Source of the DNA: Alphaproteobacteria bacterium
Lineage (GTDB): Bacteria; Pseudomonadota; Alphaproteobacteria; Sphingomonadales; Sphingomonadaceae
Reading direction: 5' to 3'
Assembly: GCA_030431875.1 (NCBI GenBank)
Contig: JAUIIG010000009.1
Coordinates: 1 to 64,000 of the forward strand
DNA: 64,000 nt
Position 1 is the first letter of the stretch. Every line of letters begins with the position of its first letter. The notes below the pieces were generated by a model. It had not been told where the DNA came from. It worked only from the letters and a program-made list of their open reading frames with translations, and ran no database searches. A program made the translations under genes and the position numbers. Of the stretch, positions 37,028 to 45,223 are shown one piece after another.

Positions 37028-40000
37028 ATGCGGCAGCTGGGGGGCATCTTGATGGCTCTGGCCGCGCTGGTGGCAGCGCCCTTGGCCCATGCGCAGCCTT
37101 ATCAGGCCGAAGGTGGGGATATCGCTACAATCAATGCGGAGGCGGATCTCGATGCGGCCTTTGACCGCGCAGACAGGCTATTCGAGGCAGCAGAAATTGA
37201 TGGCGCGTTAGCGACAGTCCGCGCGGCGATTGAAGAGGCCGAGAGCAGGTTGGGCAGCGACAACCGCGTTGTGCTAACTGCTCGCAGCGACCTCGCCGGA
37301 GTGCTGCAGAACCTCGGCCGACTGGACGAAGCGGAACTGATGTTTGCACGCAACCTTGCCATTGTGCGCGAGCCCTTTGGCGAAAACGATTACCTTGCCA
37401 TCGACGCAAGGAAGGGGCTGGCAAACTTGCAGGCACTGCGAGGGAACTTTGCCGAGGCGCTTGCCCAGTTTGCGGAACTGGAGTCGATCCTGCGAGCCGA
37501 CCCTTCGGCAGACACTGCCCAATTCGTCTCCGTGCTTGTCAGTCACGGTACGATGCTGCGCGAAACCGGGGCGCTCGAGAAGGCACTTGCTACTCACCAG
37601 GAAGCCAGCGACCTGGCGTTCGCGGCATTTGGCGAAGGTAGCGATCCTTGGCTTGAAGCCACTGCCTCCCATGCCCTGACCCTTTCAACGAACGGCCAGC
37701 TATTGCGGGCCGTCGAGTTGTTCGATGACGTGCTTCCCGGCATCAGGGCGAGCTTTGGCGAGGACCACCCGTTCCACGTGCAGGCCATGGTCTCGCAGGT
37801 AACTGCACTGCTCCAGATCGGCAGGCTCGAGCAAGCCGAGGAACTCCAGCTCGAAGCCTTGCAACTGGCCGAAATCGTCCTGGACCCGTCGCACCAGGCA
37901 AGCGTCGAAGCCTTGTCGAATTATGCCATGGTCTTGCGCGAGACGGGCCGCTCGCAACGGGCGGTAGGCTTGATGCAGACCGCCCTCGATCGGCAGGTGG
38001 CGGCGCGGGGGAGCGAGCACCCCCTGACCCAGCAATTGCGCCAGAATCTTGGCGTCATTTGGCAAGATCTCGAACAAACCGACGAGGCTCGGAAGCTTTA
38101 TGCGGAAAGCCTCGCGTCCTTGCGGCGTATCCGCGGTGATGCCCATCCAATGACCTTGCTGGCCGCCAACAATGTGGCGGCAGCAGAGCTTGAGGCAGGC
38201 AACTATTCCGAAGCTGAAAGAATGCTTTCCGAGGCCTATGACGCGAGCGCCGCAGCTTTGGGCGAACGGCACCCAAGCAGCCTGATGTTGCTGGCAAACG
38301 CCGCTATGGCGTTGGAGCAGCTAGGTGGCGAGCGGGTTGGAGAGGCTGCCGCTGTCCATGGGCGAAACGTGCAGTTGCGGCGCGAGGTCCAGGGTGATCT
38401 GCATCCGCTGACCCTGCTCAGTTCAACAAATTTCGCAAACTTCCACCTGATCTTCTCGGGTCGGCCGGACTTGGCCTATGTTCCCGCCCGTTTTGCCGTG
38501 CGTGGCTGGCGGCAGCGGCGGGACATGGCCGGCGATGACCCGCGCAGCGCTGCCGCGCGTGAGCGCAACCAGGTCACCAACGGCTATGCCTATTATGCCC
38601 TGCTGAACGCCGCCTGGGCGGCCTTGGCAATTCACCCGGAAGAAGCGGCAACTTACCGCGAGGAAACGCTCGCGACCATGCAGGACGTGCTTGCTGGTTC
38701 GGCTGACCGCGCCATCAGCCAAAGCGCCGCTCGTCGCGCCGCCGGTGGCGAGGTGAGCGGTGCTGCCGACTATATCCGCCAGCGGCAGCAACAGAATGCC
38801 GACTGGCTGGAGCGAGAGCACGAACTGACCGGATTGCTGGGTGAAGACAACGACGCGGCGCGCGCACGCCGCGAAGAGCTGCGCGCTGAGATGGATCAGA
38901 TCGAAGGCGGGATGGAAGCGCTCGACACGTTGCTGCGTTATTGGGCCCCCGAGTATACGCAGCTGATCCGTCCTGACAGTCTGACGATCGCCGAGACACA
39001 GGCGTTGCTGGGTGAGGACGAGGCCGCTGTCTTGCTGGTTCCAACAGACATGGGCACCCATGCGGTTGCGATAACCAGGGACGGGTTCGCTTGGCACCGC
39101 AGCGACTGGGACGAAGGCAATGTCGACTATGCTGTGCGGCGCATTCAGTACGACCTCGGTTTGCCGACAGCAGCAGACTTGATCGAAGACAACCGCTGGG
39201 CTGACCAATCCGAAGATAATGGGCCTTATGCCTATAGCTTCTGGGCCGCCTATGGGCTCTTCGAGGAATTGCTGGCGCCGCTGGCAGGGCAGCTCGAAGG
39301 CAAGAGCCACGTCTTCGTGATGAGCAGCGGCGCCTTGACCGGCTTGCCCTTGGGCTTGCTGGTTGACGAGCTTCCGCCGGAGGATTTGCCCATGCTTGAA
39401 GCGCTGCATTCTGCCAGCTGGCTGGCGGACCGCCATGCCTTCGTCACGGTGCCGAACCTGCAATCGATCCGCTTCTTGCGGCAGCAGGCGAGCGGTCCGG
39501 GCGAGCGGGACGTACCGTTCCTTGGCTTCGGCAATCCCGAGCTGGAAGGCGCGCCCGCCAATCGTGGAGACCTGCGCAGGTCTGGCGATTTCGCAGAGAT
39601 TTTCGAGGTCGGGTCGACGCGCGGCGGCAGGGGCGTGGCTGACCTGACCCAATTGCGTGCCTTGAGCAGTCTGCCGGGTACCGAGCGTGAACTGACCGCC
39701 TTGTGGCAGGCCTTCGGTCAGCCGAGCAACGCCCTGTTCCTTGCCGAAGCTGCCAGCGAGAGCGCGGTCAAGCAGGCTGATCTGACAGCTGACGTAATCG
39801 TCTTTGCCACCCACGGACTGCTTGCCACCGAGGCAGGTACGGCTGGCGAACCGGGGCTTGTCATGACGCCGCCAGATGCAGCCAGCGTCGAAGACGACGG
39901 CTACCTGTCGATGTCCGAAATCGCCGAACTGGAGGTCGATGCCGACTGGGTCATCCTGTCGGCCTGTAACACGGCAGGTGGCAGCGGTACTGATTCCAGC

Positions 40001-40252
40001 GGTCTTTCAGGCCTCGCCAGTGCCTTCTTCTTCGCCGGAGCGGAGAACCTGCTGGTGTCGCACTGGCCGGTCGACGACGACGTTGCCGCGCGATTGACCG
40101 TGCGCACAGTCGAATTGTCGCGCGATCATCCCGAACTCAGCCGCGCGCAAGCGTTCCAGCAGGCCATGGCCGAAATCCGCAACGATCCCGATCATCCGGA
40201 ATGGGCGCACCCGGTGGCATGGGCCCCTTTCGTGCTGGTGGGAGACCGCTAG
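37028..40252 (+). CDS. Exported TPR-CHAT caspase-like protein
   Basis: A 1074-residue protein with a signal peptide (MALAALVAAPLAHAQ), TPR-type repeats from about residue 40 to 470 in 40-residue units (e.g. GRLDEAELMFARNLAIV, GRLEQAEELQLEALQLAEIV), a helical spacer to about 680, and a C-terminal CHAT domain. The catalytic dyad is visible: His929 in DVIVFATHGLLA and Cys980 in VILSACNTAGG. The final FFFAGAENLLVSHWPVDDD block is typical of CHAT. The family includes separase-like proteases such as the Craspase effector TPR-CHAT, which is cytoplasmic; this one should act in the periplasm. Target unknown. Confidence 0.92.
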   Translation: MRQLGGILMALAALVAAPLAHAQPYQAEGGDIATINAEADLDAAFDRADRLFEAAEIDGALATVRAAIEEAESRLGSDNRVVLTARSDLAGVLQNLGRLDEAELMFARNLAIVREPFGENDYLAIDARKGLANLQALRGNFAEALAQFAELESILRADPSADTAQFVSVLVSHGTMLRETGALEKALATHQEASDLAFAAFGEGSDPWLEATASHALTLSTNGQLLRAVELFDDVLPGIRASFGEDHPFHVQAMVSQVTALLQIGRLEQAEELQLEALQLAEIVLDPSHQASVEALSNYAMVLRETGRSQRAVGLMQTALDRQVAARGSEHPLTQQLRQNLGVIWQDLEQTDEARKLYAESLASLRRIRGDAHPMTLLAANNVAAAELEAGNYSEAERMLSEAYDASAAALGERHPSSLMLLANAAMALEQLGGERVGEAAAVHGRNVQLRREVQGDLHPLTLLSSTNFANFHLIFSGRPDLAYVPARFAVRGWRQRRDMAGDDPRSAAARERNQVTNGYAYYALLNAAWAALAIHPEEAATYREETLATMQDVLAGSADRAISQSAARRAAGGEVSGAADYIRQRQQQNADWLEREHELTGLLGEDNDAARARREELRAEMDQIEGGMEALDTLLRYWAPEYTQLIRPDSLTIAETQALLGEDEAAVLLVPTDMGTHAVAITRDGFAWHRSDWDEGNVDYAVRRIQYDLGLPTAADLIEDNRWADQSEDNGPYAYSFWAAYGLFEELLAPLAGQLEGKSHVFVMSSGALTGLPLGLLVDELPPEDLPMLEALHSASWLADRHAFVTVPNLQSIRFLRQQASGPGERDVPFLGFGNPELEGAPANRGDLRRSGDFAEIFEVGSTRGGRGVADLTQLRALSSLPGTERELTALWQAFGQPSNALFLAEAASESAVKQADLTADVIVFATHGLLATEAGTAGEPGLVMTPPDAASVEDDGYLSMSEIAELEVDADWVILSACNTAGGSGTDSSGLSGLASAFFFAGAENLLVSHWPVDDDVAARLTVRTVELSRDHPELSRAQAFQQAMAEIRNDPDHPEWAHPVAWAPFVLVGDR

Positions 40253-40256
40253 GGCG

Positions 40257-41024
40257 TCAGATCCCGGCGTACCATTGGTACCCGGCAACGTCTTCCCAAT
40301 AGCCGCCCTTGCCGCCTGCGATATCGTCGAGGCTGGCAACCAGCTCGATACCGGTCAGGTACTTGGCGTGCTTGTAACCCAGCTGCCGTTCCAGCCGCAT
40401 GCGCAGCGGGGCGCCGTTACGGATAGGTAGTGGCTCGCCGTTGAGCTGGTGCGCGACGATCGTCTGCGGATGCATGGCATCGTCGAGATCGCAGCTTTCG
40501 TAGTAGTCGACGCGTTGGCGGTTCTCTCCGCGTCCGCGCATGAAGAAGTCGGCGCAGTGGAACACCACGAACTTGGCCTCGGCCTGTACGCCGGCCGCTT
40601 CGAGCAGGTGCGACAGTTGCGGCCCGGTCCACTCGCCGATCGCGCTCCAGCCCTCGACACAGTCGTGGCGGGTGATCTGGGTGCGCTGGGGCAGGGCGCG
40701 GATATCGTCCATCGACAGCGACAGGGGGTTGTCGACCAGTCCGGTGACTTCGAGCCGCCAATTGGCAAAGCCATCCGCCTGCGCGGCGCGGTATTCGTCG
40801 GTCTCGATGTCCTGGTTGCCGTTGCCGCGGAAGAAGGGGGATACGTCCGCGCGATCGAACTCGGGCGCCATGGTAATGCGTCCGGCACCAAGCGCGCGGT
40901 GCAGGCCACGGTGCCAGCCCTCGGCGCCATCGACCAGCTTCTCGAACCAGCCGCTGTCACTGATCTTGTTGCAACCGGCGAGGAATGCCGCGCCCGAGGC
41001 AACGATGAAGTTACGACGCTGCAT
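40257..41024 (-). CDS. YedY/MsrP-like molybdopterin oxidoreductase
   Basis: A 255-residue protein of the sulfite oxidase molybdopterin-binding fold. The N-terminus QRRNFIVASGAAFLAGC has a twin Arg and a possible lipobox. The molybdenum-ligating Cys is in RHDCVEGWSAIGEWTGP (about residue 121), and AMHPQTIVAHQLNGEPLP and NGAPLRMRLERQLGYKHAKY match the YedY/MsrP pattern. Related enzymes reduce methionine sulfoxide or other S- and N-oxides in the periplasm. It overlaps the upstream cytochrome b gene by 14 nt, so that protein is the likely electron donor in place of MsrQ. Exact substrate unknown. Confidence 0.88.
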   Translation of the reverse strand: MQRRNFIVASGAAFLAGCNKISDSGWFEKLVDGAEGWHRGLHRALGAGRITMAPEFDRADVSPFFRGNGNQDIETDEYRAAQADGFANWRLEVTGLVDNPLSLSMDDIRALPQRTQITRHDCVEGWSAIGEWTGPQLSHLLEAAGVQAEAKFVVFHCADFFMRGRGENRQRVDYYESCDLDDAMHPQTIVAHQLNGEPLPIRNGAPLRMRLERQLGYKHAKYLTGIELVASLDDIAGGKGGYWEDVAGYQWYAGI

Positions 41025-41721
41025 GGTTATCTCCTTCCAGCTTGCCGCCGGTAATCATGTCGCGCAGCTGCCGGATCGGGCCGGACACCAGCACCAGTGC
41101 GATGTGCAGTACGAAGAAGGCGAACAGGCCCCAAGCTGCAATGAAATGCAGAGAGCGCGCGCTTTGCCGTCCGCCGAACAGGTCGGTCAGGAAGGGCAGG
41201 GCAGCCTCGCCGCCGGGGCTCATCACGATGCCGGTGAAGATCATCAGCGGCAGCAGCACCAGGATCACCGACGAGTAGGCGATCTTCTGCAGGATGTTGT
41301 ACTTGCCTTCGCCGTGCTCGAAATTGAACTTCAGGTGCTCGACAATATCGCGCCAGATGTTCGACGGCTTCCATTCCCGCGCGCGGGCAAAGATGTCGCG
41401 CTGCATATGGCGGTTGAGCAGCGCCGCGATCATGAAGGCCAGCAGCGAGAAGCCGAAAACCAGCGCGAAAAGCACGTGCCAGTCGCGCGCGGCGGAGAGG
41501 CTGTAATAGTCCGGAATGGTCGCCCAGCCGGGGAAGCGGGGGACTTCCAGCCAGGCCTGCTCGGGCGCGAAGCCCCAGTCACCCCAGTATAGGCGGCGAT
41601 GACCGTTGGAGATGTTCAGCCCGCTCATGAACAGGATGATGAGGCTGATGGCATTGATCCAGTGCCACAGGCGGGTGGACAAGGCGTGGCGCTTGGCCGG
41701 ACGCTTGGCGGTTCGGGCCAT
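41011..41721 (-). CDS. Membrane cytochrome b561-type protein, electron donor of the Mo enzyme
   Basis: A 236-residue protein with four or five membrane helices. Candidate haem-ligating His residues are in LSTRLWHWINAISLIILF, ARDWHVLFALVFGFSLLAF, and SLHFIAAWGLFAFFVLHIAL, enough for two b haems as in the b561 / hydrogenase cytochrome b superfamily. It likely carries electrons from quinol to the molybdopterin protein encoded next. ATG 41721 overlaps the stop of the upstream SDR gene by one base (TGATG). This arrangement replaces the MsrQ-type partner known from other MsrP systems. Confidence 0.88.
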   Translation of the reverse strand: MARTAKRPAKRHALSTRLWHWINAISLIILFMSGLNISNGHRRLYWGDWGFAPEQAWLEVPRFPGWATIPDYYSLSAARDWHVLFALVFGFSLLAFMIAALLNRHMQRDIFARAREWKPSNIWRDIVEHLKFNFEHGEGKYNILQKIAYSSVILVLLPLMIFTGIVMSPGGEAALPFLTDLFGGRQSARSLHFIAAWGLFAFFVLHIALVLVSGPIRQLRDMITGGKLEGDNHAAS

Positions 41722-42479
41722 CAATCCTCTCCTTCGCGTTCAAGGTAGATGACGTCGCGCGGCTGCGACAGTAGGTGCTGTCCGGAATCGACGTACAAGG
41801 TTTCGCCGCTCGCCAGGGGACCCTCGGCAAGAAACAGCGCGGCATCGGCGACTTCGCTTGCCCTCGTGCGGCGGCGCAACAGGTTGAGCTTGTGCGAGCG
41901 TTCAGCTTCTTCCGCGCTCTGGTCGTGGCTGGCGAGGATCGCGCCGGGAGCGAGGGTGTAGACACGGTCTCCATCCTCGGTGGTCATGGCCAGCATGCGC
42001 GCGGCAAGGTCCGCGGCGGCCTTGCTCATCGAATAGCTGAAGAAGTCGGGATTGAGGTTGGCCAGCTTCTGGTCCGTCACCTGCACCACGCGGCGGCCCG
42101 CATCGCTGCGGGCATGGGCGAGGTAGGTCTGGGCCATCAGGGCGGGTGTGGCGGCATTGACTTGCATTGCAGTCCGGTTCGTTGCCGGATCGAGCGCGGT
42201 TACATCGTCCGGGGAAAAAACCGAGGCGGAATTTATCAGGCAGCGCCAGTCCTCCAGTTCCGCCGCCAGCGCGCGCACCATGGCCGCAGCGGCCTCGCTG
42301 TCCGAGAGATCACAGCGAACCACTTGAGCACTGGGCAATTCTTTCGCCAGCTCGCGCGCTGCATCCAGCGAATGGTGGCAGTGGATCACCACGTGCCAGC
42401 CTGCTTCGGCAAAGCGCCGGCACATGGCGGCACCCAGGCGTTTCGCACCGCCGGTGACAAGGACGGCCTTGCGCGTCAT
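41721..42479 (-). CDS. SDR family oxidoreductase, pteridine reductase-like
   Basis: A 252-residue short-chain dehydrogenase. The NAD(P) motif is VLVTGGAKRLGAAM near residue 10, the catalytic Tyr-Lys are in YSMSKAAADL, and a Ser is present upstream in the INSASVFSPDD segment. The TGGAKRLG form and overall pattern are closest to FolM/pteridine reductase-like SDRs, which would suit a gene linked to a pterin-cofactor enzyme, but this is inference. ATG 42479 (MTRKAVLVTGG) is chosen; longer in-frame starts up to 42617 add a tail without family similarity. First gene of the SDR/cyt b/Mo-enzyme operon. Confidence 0.85.
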   Translation of the reverse strand: MTRKAVLVTGGAKRLGAAMCRRFAEAGWHVVIHCHHSLDAARELAKELPSAQVVRCDLSDSEAAAAMVRALAAELEDWRCLINSASVFSPDDVTALDPATNRTAMQVNAATPALMAQTYLAHARSDAGRRVVQVTDQKLANLNPDFFSYSMSKAAADLAARMLAMTTEDGDRVYTLAPGAILASHDQSAEEAERSHKLNLLRRRTRASEVADAALFLAEGPLASGETLYVDSGQHLLSQPRDVIYLEREGED

Positions 42480-42577
42480 GGAAAAATGGACAAAGTCAAT
42501 TGTACAGGACGTCTCATGCATTAAGGATAGAGACGTGGGCCGGGGACACAACCTGGCTTTTGGGAGGAGAGCAACGA

Positions 42578-43816
42578 ATGAAGTTTCGCCTGGCACTGGC
42601 TGCCTGCACGGCAGCACTGGCTTTGACTACCGTCTCCGCACAGGCGCAGGACGATCCTCCCGCACCGCCTCCCTTTGGCGGGGTCGCGCTGGGCGATGGC
42701 CCATGGGACTTCCACACCGAACATGGCCCGATCCACCTCGAAGTCGTCGCCCGGGCCGAACGGCCATGGGGCATTGTCTTCCTGCCTGAAGGTGGCATGC
42801 TGCTGACCGAACGCGTCGGGCGGCTGCGCCATATCGATGCTGCGGGCAATCTCGATCCGACCCCCATCGGCGGCCTCCCGGCCATGTACACCTTCGGCAT
42901 CGCCGGCCTGAAGGGAATCGCACTGCATCCCGACTTCGCCGAAAACCGGCTGGTCTACATGGCCTATTCCAAGATCAGCCCTGACGACGAGAGCGTTTCC
43001 ACCCTCGCAGTCATGCGCGGGCGTTGGGAAGCAGGCGCGCACGAACTCACCGATGTCGAGGACATCTTCGTGGCTGACACCTGGTACGGCGCACAGCCGC
43101 TGCCGGAAAGGTGCTGCGGTCAGGGTCCGGCTTTCGGTTCTTACGGCGGCCGCATACTGTTCGATCCCGACGGCAACCTCTTCGTCACCAGCGGCGATCG
43201 CAACTACGGCGAAATGGTGCAGGACCCCGCCAGCCACTACGGCAAGATCTTCCGCATGACCGACGAAGGCGAACCGGTGCCCGGCAACCCGTGGATCGGC
43301 TGGGAAGGGCACGATCCGCTGGTCTGGTCGACCGGTCACCGCAACCCTCTGGGCCTCGCCTACAACCCCTTCACCGGCGAGCTGTGGGAGAGCGAATTCG
43401 GTCCGCGTGGCGGTGACGAGGTCAACCGCATCCTGCGCGGCGGCAACTACGGCTGGATCAACACCACGCAGGGCCTGCACTACGATGGCACCCAGATGGA
43501 GCATGTGCGCAATGTGCCCGGCATGATCGACCCGGTGCTCGTGTTCGGTCCGCCCAGTTTCAATCCCGGCAACCTTGCCTTCTACGATGGCGACGAGCTG
43601 TCGGCCTGGGAAGGCGACATGCTGCTCGGCAGCTTCACGCAGGGCCTGTTGCGGTACGATACCGACAACACCGGCGTGCCGATTGGCGAGCCAGAGCGGC
43701 TGCTGCGTGATCTGGGCCAGCGCTGGCGAGACGTGCAGGTTGCGCCCGACGGATCGGTCTACCTGCTGACGGACCAGGTGGAAGGCGCGGTACTGCGGCT
43801 GACCGCGGGCGAATAG
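42578..43816 (+). CDS. PQQ-dependent aldose sugar dehydrogenase-like protein, copy 2
   Basis: A 412-residue exported protein, paralogous to the one at 33948-35168. Signal peptide: LAACTAALALTTVSAQAQ. GSDH blocks: ERPWGIVFLPEGGMLLTERV, GLKGIALHPDFAENRLVYM, STGHRNPLGLAYNPFTGELW, ESEFGPRGGDEVNRILRGG and NYGWINTTQGLHYDG. A Cys-Cys pair is in LPERCCGQGP. ATG 42578 follows GGGAGGA by 9 nt and is preferred to the start at 42500. It is divergent from the SDR operon, with a short shared upstream region. Substrate unknown. Confidence 0.88.
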   Translation: MKFRLALAACTAALALTTVSAQAQDDPPAPPPFGGVALGDGPWDFHTEHGPIHLEVVARAERPWGIVFLPEGGMLLTERVGRLRHIDAAGNLDPTPIGGLPAMYTFGIAGLKGIALHPDFAENRLVYMAYSKISPDDESVSTLAVMRGRWEAGAHELTDVEDIFVADTWYGAQPLPERCCGQGPAFGSYGGRILFDPDGNLFVTSGDRNYGEMVQDPASHYGKIFRMTDEGEPVPGNPWIGWEGHDPLVWSTGHRNPLGLAYNPFTGELWESEFGPRGGDEVNRILRGGNYGWINTTQGLHYDGTQMEHVRNVPGMIDPVLVFGPPSFNPGNLAFYDGDELSAWEGDMLLGSFTQGLLRYDTDNTGVPIGEPERLLRDLGQRWRDVQVAPDGSVYLLTDQVEGAVLRLTAGE

Positions 43817-43819
43817 TCC

Positions 43820-44527
43820 TCAGCCCGCCGGGCGAAGGTCTGCGCGCACGTTGTAACGCAGCACCTCTTCCTGCGTCAGGCAGTAGCGGGTGCTGGGGTC
43901 CTCGTCGTTGCTGACGGCCTGTTGCTGGTACATGATCTCGCTGAGCAGCAGGCGGCTGATGCCCATGCGGATGAGGAAGTCGTTGTCCTCGGTCGCCAGC
44001 ATGGCGCTGGCCTGTTCGATCTCGCCGATCAGTTCTGCCGTTGCCTGGGTTCCGTCCATCCGCGTCTCGGCGATCAGCGAGCGGTCACCCGTGTGGGTGA
44101 ACATGTGTACCATGAACACGCCGCCCGGCTCCACGTAGCGGCCGACACCGCCCATGAAAACGAAGTTGCAGGCGGAAAAACAGGTCCAGCCGCTGGGGAT
44201 GCGGGTGACGAGGCCATAGTCGCGGATGATGCGGCCGGCGGCATTGCCGGCGCGCGCATCGCCGCCGCGCGAGCGGATCCAGATCTCGCCGATCAGTTCG
44301 TCTTCTTCGATCGCGGCCTCGAGCCGTTCGGGAAGGGTGCGGTCGACGACGCCTTCGAGTACCAGCACGCGGACGCCGTCGACGTCACGCGTGGACAGGT
44401 TCATGCGCTCTGCCGGTCCCCAGTCGGGTTCGGCCGGGCAAGTGGGGTTGTCCGGGTCCATCGCACTTTGCGCGGACAAAGCGGCAAAGGCGCCCAGCGC
44501 CAGCAGGGACTTGCCGAGCCGCTTCAT
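43820..44527 (-). CDS. Exported ClpP-like serine protease-fold protein (COG3904-type)
   Basis: A 235-residue protein with a signal peptide (SLLALGAFAALSAQS). The ClpP/crotonase-like core shows IGEIWIRSRGGDARAGNAAG (oxyanion region), a Ser118 in TCFSACNFVFMGGVGR as likely nucleophile, and VFMVHMFTH. This matches periplasmic proteins of the COG3904 type. A proteolytic role is possible but unproven. I used ATG 44527, which overlaps the previous gene stop by four bases (ATGA); the longer reading to 44710 would run through that gene in another frame. Confidence 0.75.
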   Translation of the reverse strand: MKRLGKSLLALGAFAALSAQSAMDPDNPTCPAEPDWGPAERMNLSTRDVDGVRVLVLEGVVDRTLPERLEAAIEEDELIGEIWIRSRGGDARAGNAAGRIIRDYGLVTRIPSGWTCFSACNFVFMGGVGRYVEPGGVFMVHMFTHTGDRSLIAETRMDGTQATAELIGEIEQASAMLATEDNDFLIRMGISRLLLSEIMYQQQAVSNDEDPSTRYCLTQEEVLRYNVRADLRPAG

Positions 44528-45132
44528 GCCATGCGGGCGTAGCGGCGCGAGGGCGGGCGGCGGCACATGCGCTTGTCCGCGCGGGTTTCCTCGCCATCGA
44601 CGATAATCACATCGGCGACAAACACGCATTCCATGCCGTCGGAAGAGCCGTCTTCCCGGCCGGTTACCGTCGAACGGCCCGACACGCCGGGCCGGGTTTC
44701 GGACACCCATGCGGAAGTCGCGCCGACTTCGGCACCGCCGTCTTCGCCCGTGCCGCGCGTAGCCTCTACCGTGGCTTCGGCCATCTGGCGCTGCTCGTCC
44801 GGATCGAGCTTGCAGGCAATCGCGGCGCTGATCTGGTCGGAGAATTCGCCTACGGGCACGAAGGAGCCGAGGCCTGCATCGTAGGCCGCATCGCGCGCCG
44901 TACGGTTGATGATCCCGCCCAGGATTGCGCCGCCGACACTTTCAGAGCCGTTCTGCTGGCACTCGTCGGGCGTTTGCGGTGTCTCGTCTTCGCGCGGCTG
45001 GTTCTCGGCTGCTCGGCGCGCGTCGTTGACGATGCGGCCAAGCCCGCCGAATTGCGCCTGCGCGGGCACGGCAAGGGCCAGCAACGCGACCATGGTCGCG
45101 GCGGCACCGGTGGTGTGGAAAAATGCTCTCAT
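44524..45132 (-). CDS. Exported hypothetical protein with Gly-rich segment
   Basis: A 202-residue protein with a signal peptide (TMVALLALAVPAQAQ). The mature region begins FGGLGRIVNDARRAAENQP, includes a short Gly/Ile-rich stretch (GGAILGGIINRTARDAAYDAG) like a weak membrane or glycine-zipper segment, then DPDEQRQMAEATVEATRG, and ends in a Cys-containing region with WVSETRPGVSGRSTVTG. That last part recalls surface-antigen or 17-kDa-antigen type outer-membrane proteins, but the match is weak. ATG 45132 is chosen since AAGGA lies 7-12 nt upstream; 45141 and 45159 are alternatives. Translationally coupled to the ClpP-like gene. Confidence 0.7.
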   Translation of the reverse strand: MRAFFHTTGAAATMVALLALAVPAQAQFGGLGRIVNDARRAAENQPREDETPQTPDECQQNGSESVGGAILGGIINRTARDAAYDAGLGSFVPVGEFSDQISAAIACKLDPDEQRQMAEATVEATRGTGEDGGAEVGATSAWVSETRPGVSGRSTVTGREDGSSDGMECVFVADVIIVDGEETRADKRMCRRPPSRRYARMA

Positions 45133-45223
45133 GTGAACCATCCTTGTCGGGTCTTGCACGCAGCTCCCTTAACGCCGCATCGCCCGTCAATATGTGATGG
45201 ATAACAAGTTAGCCCCGCCAGCG

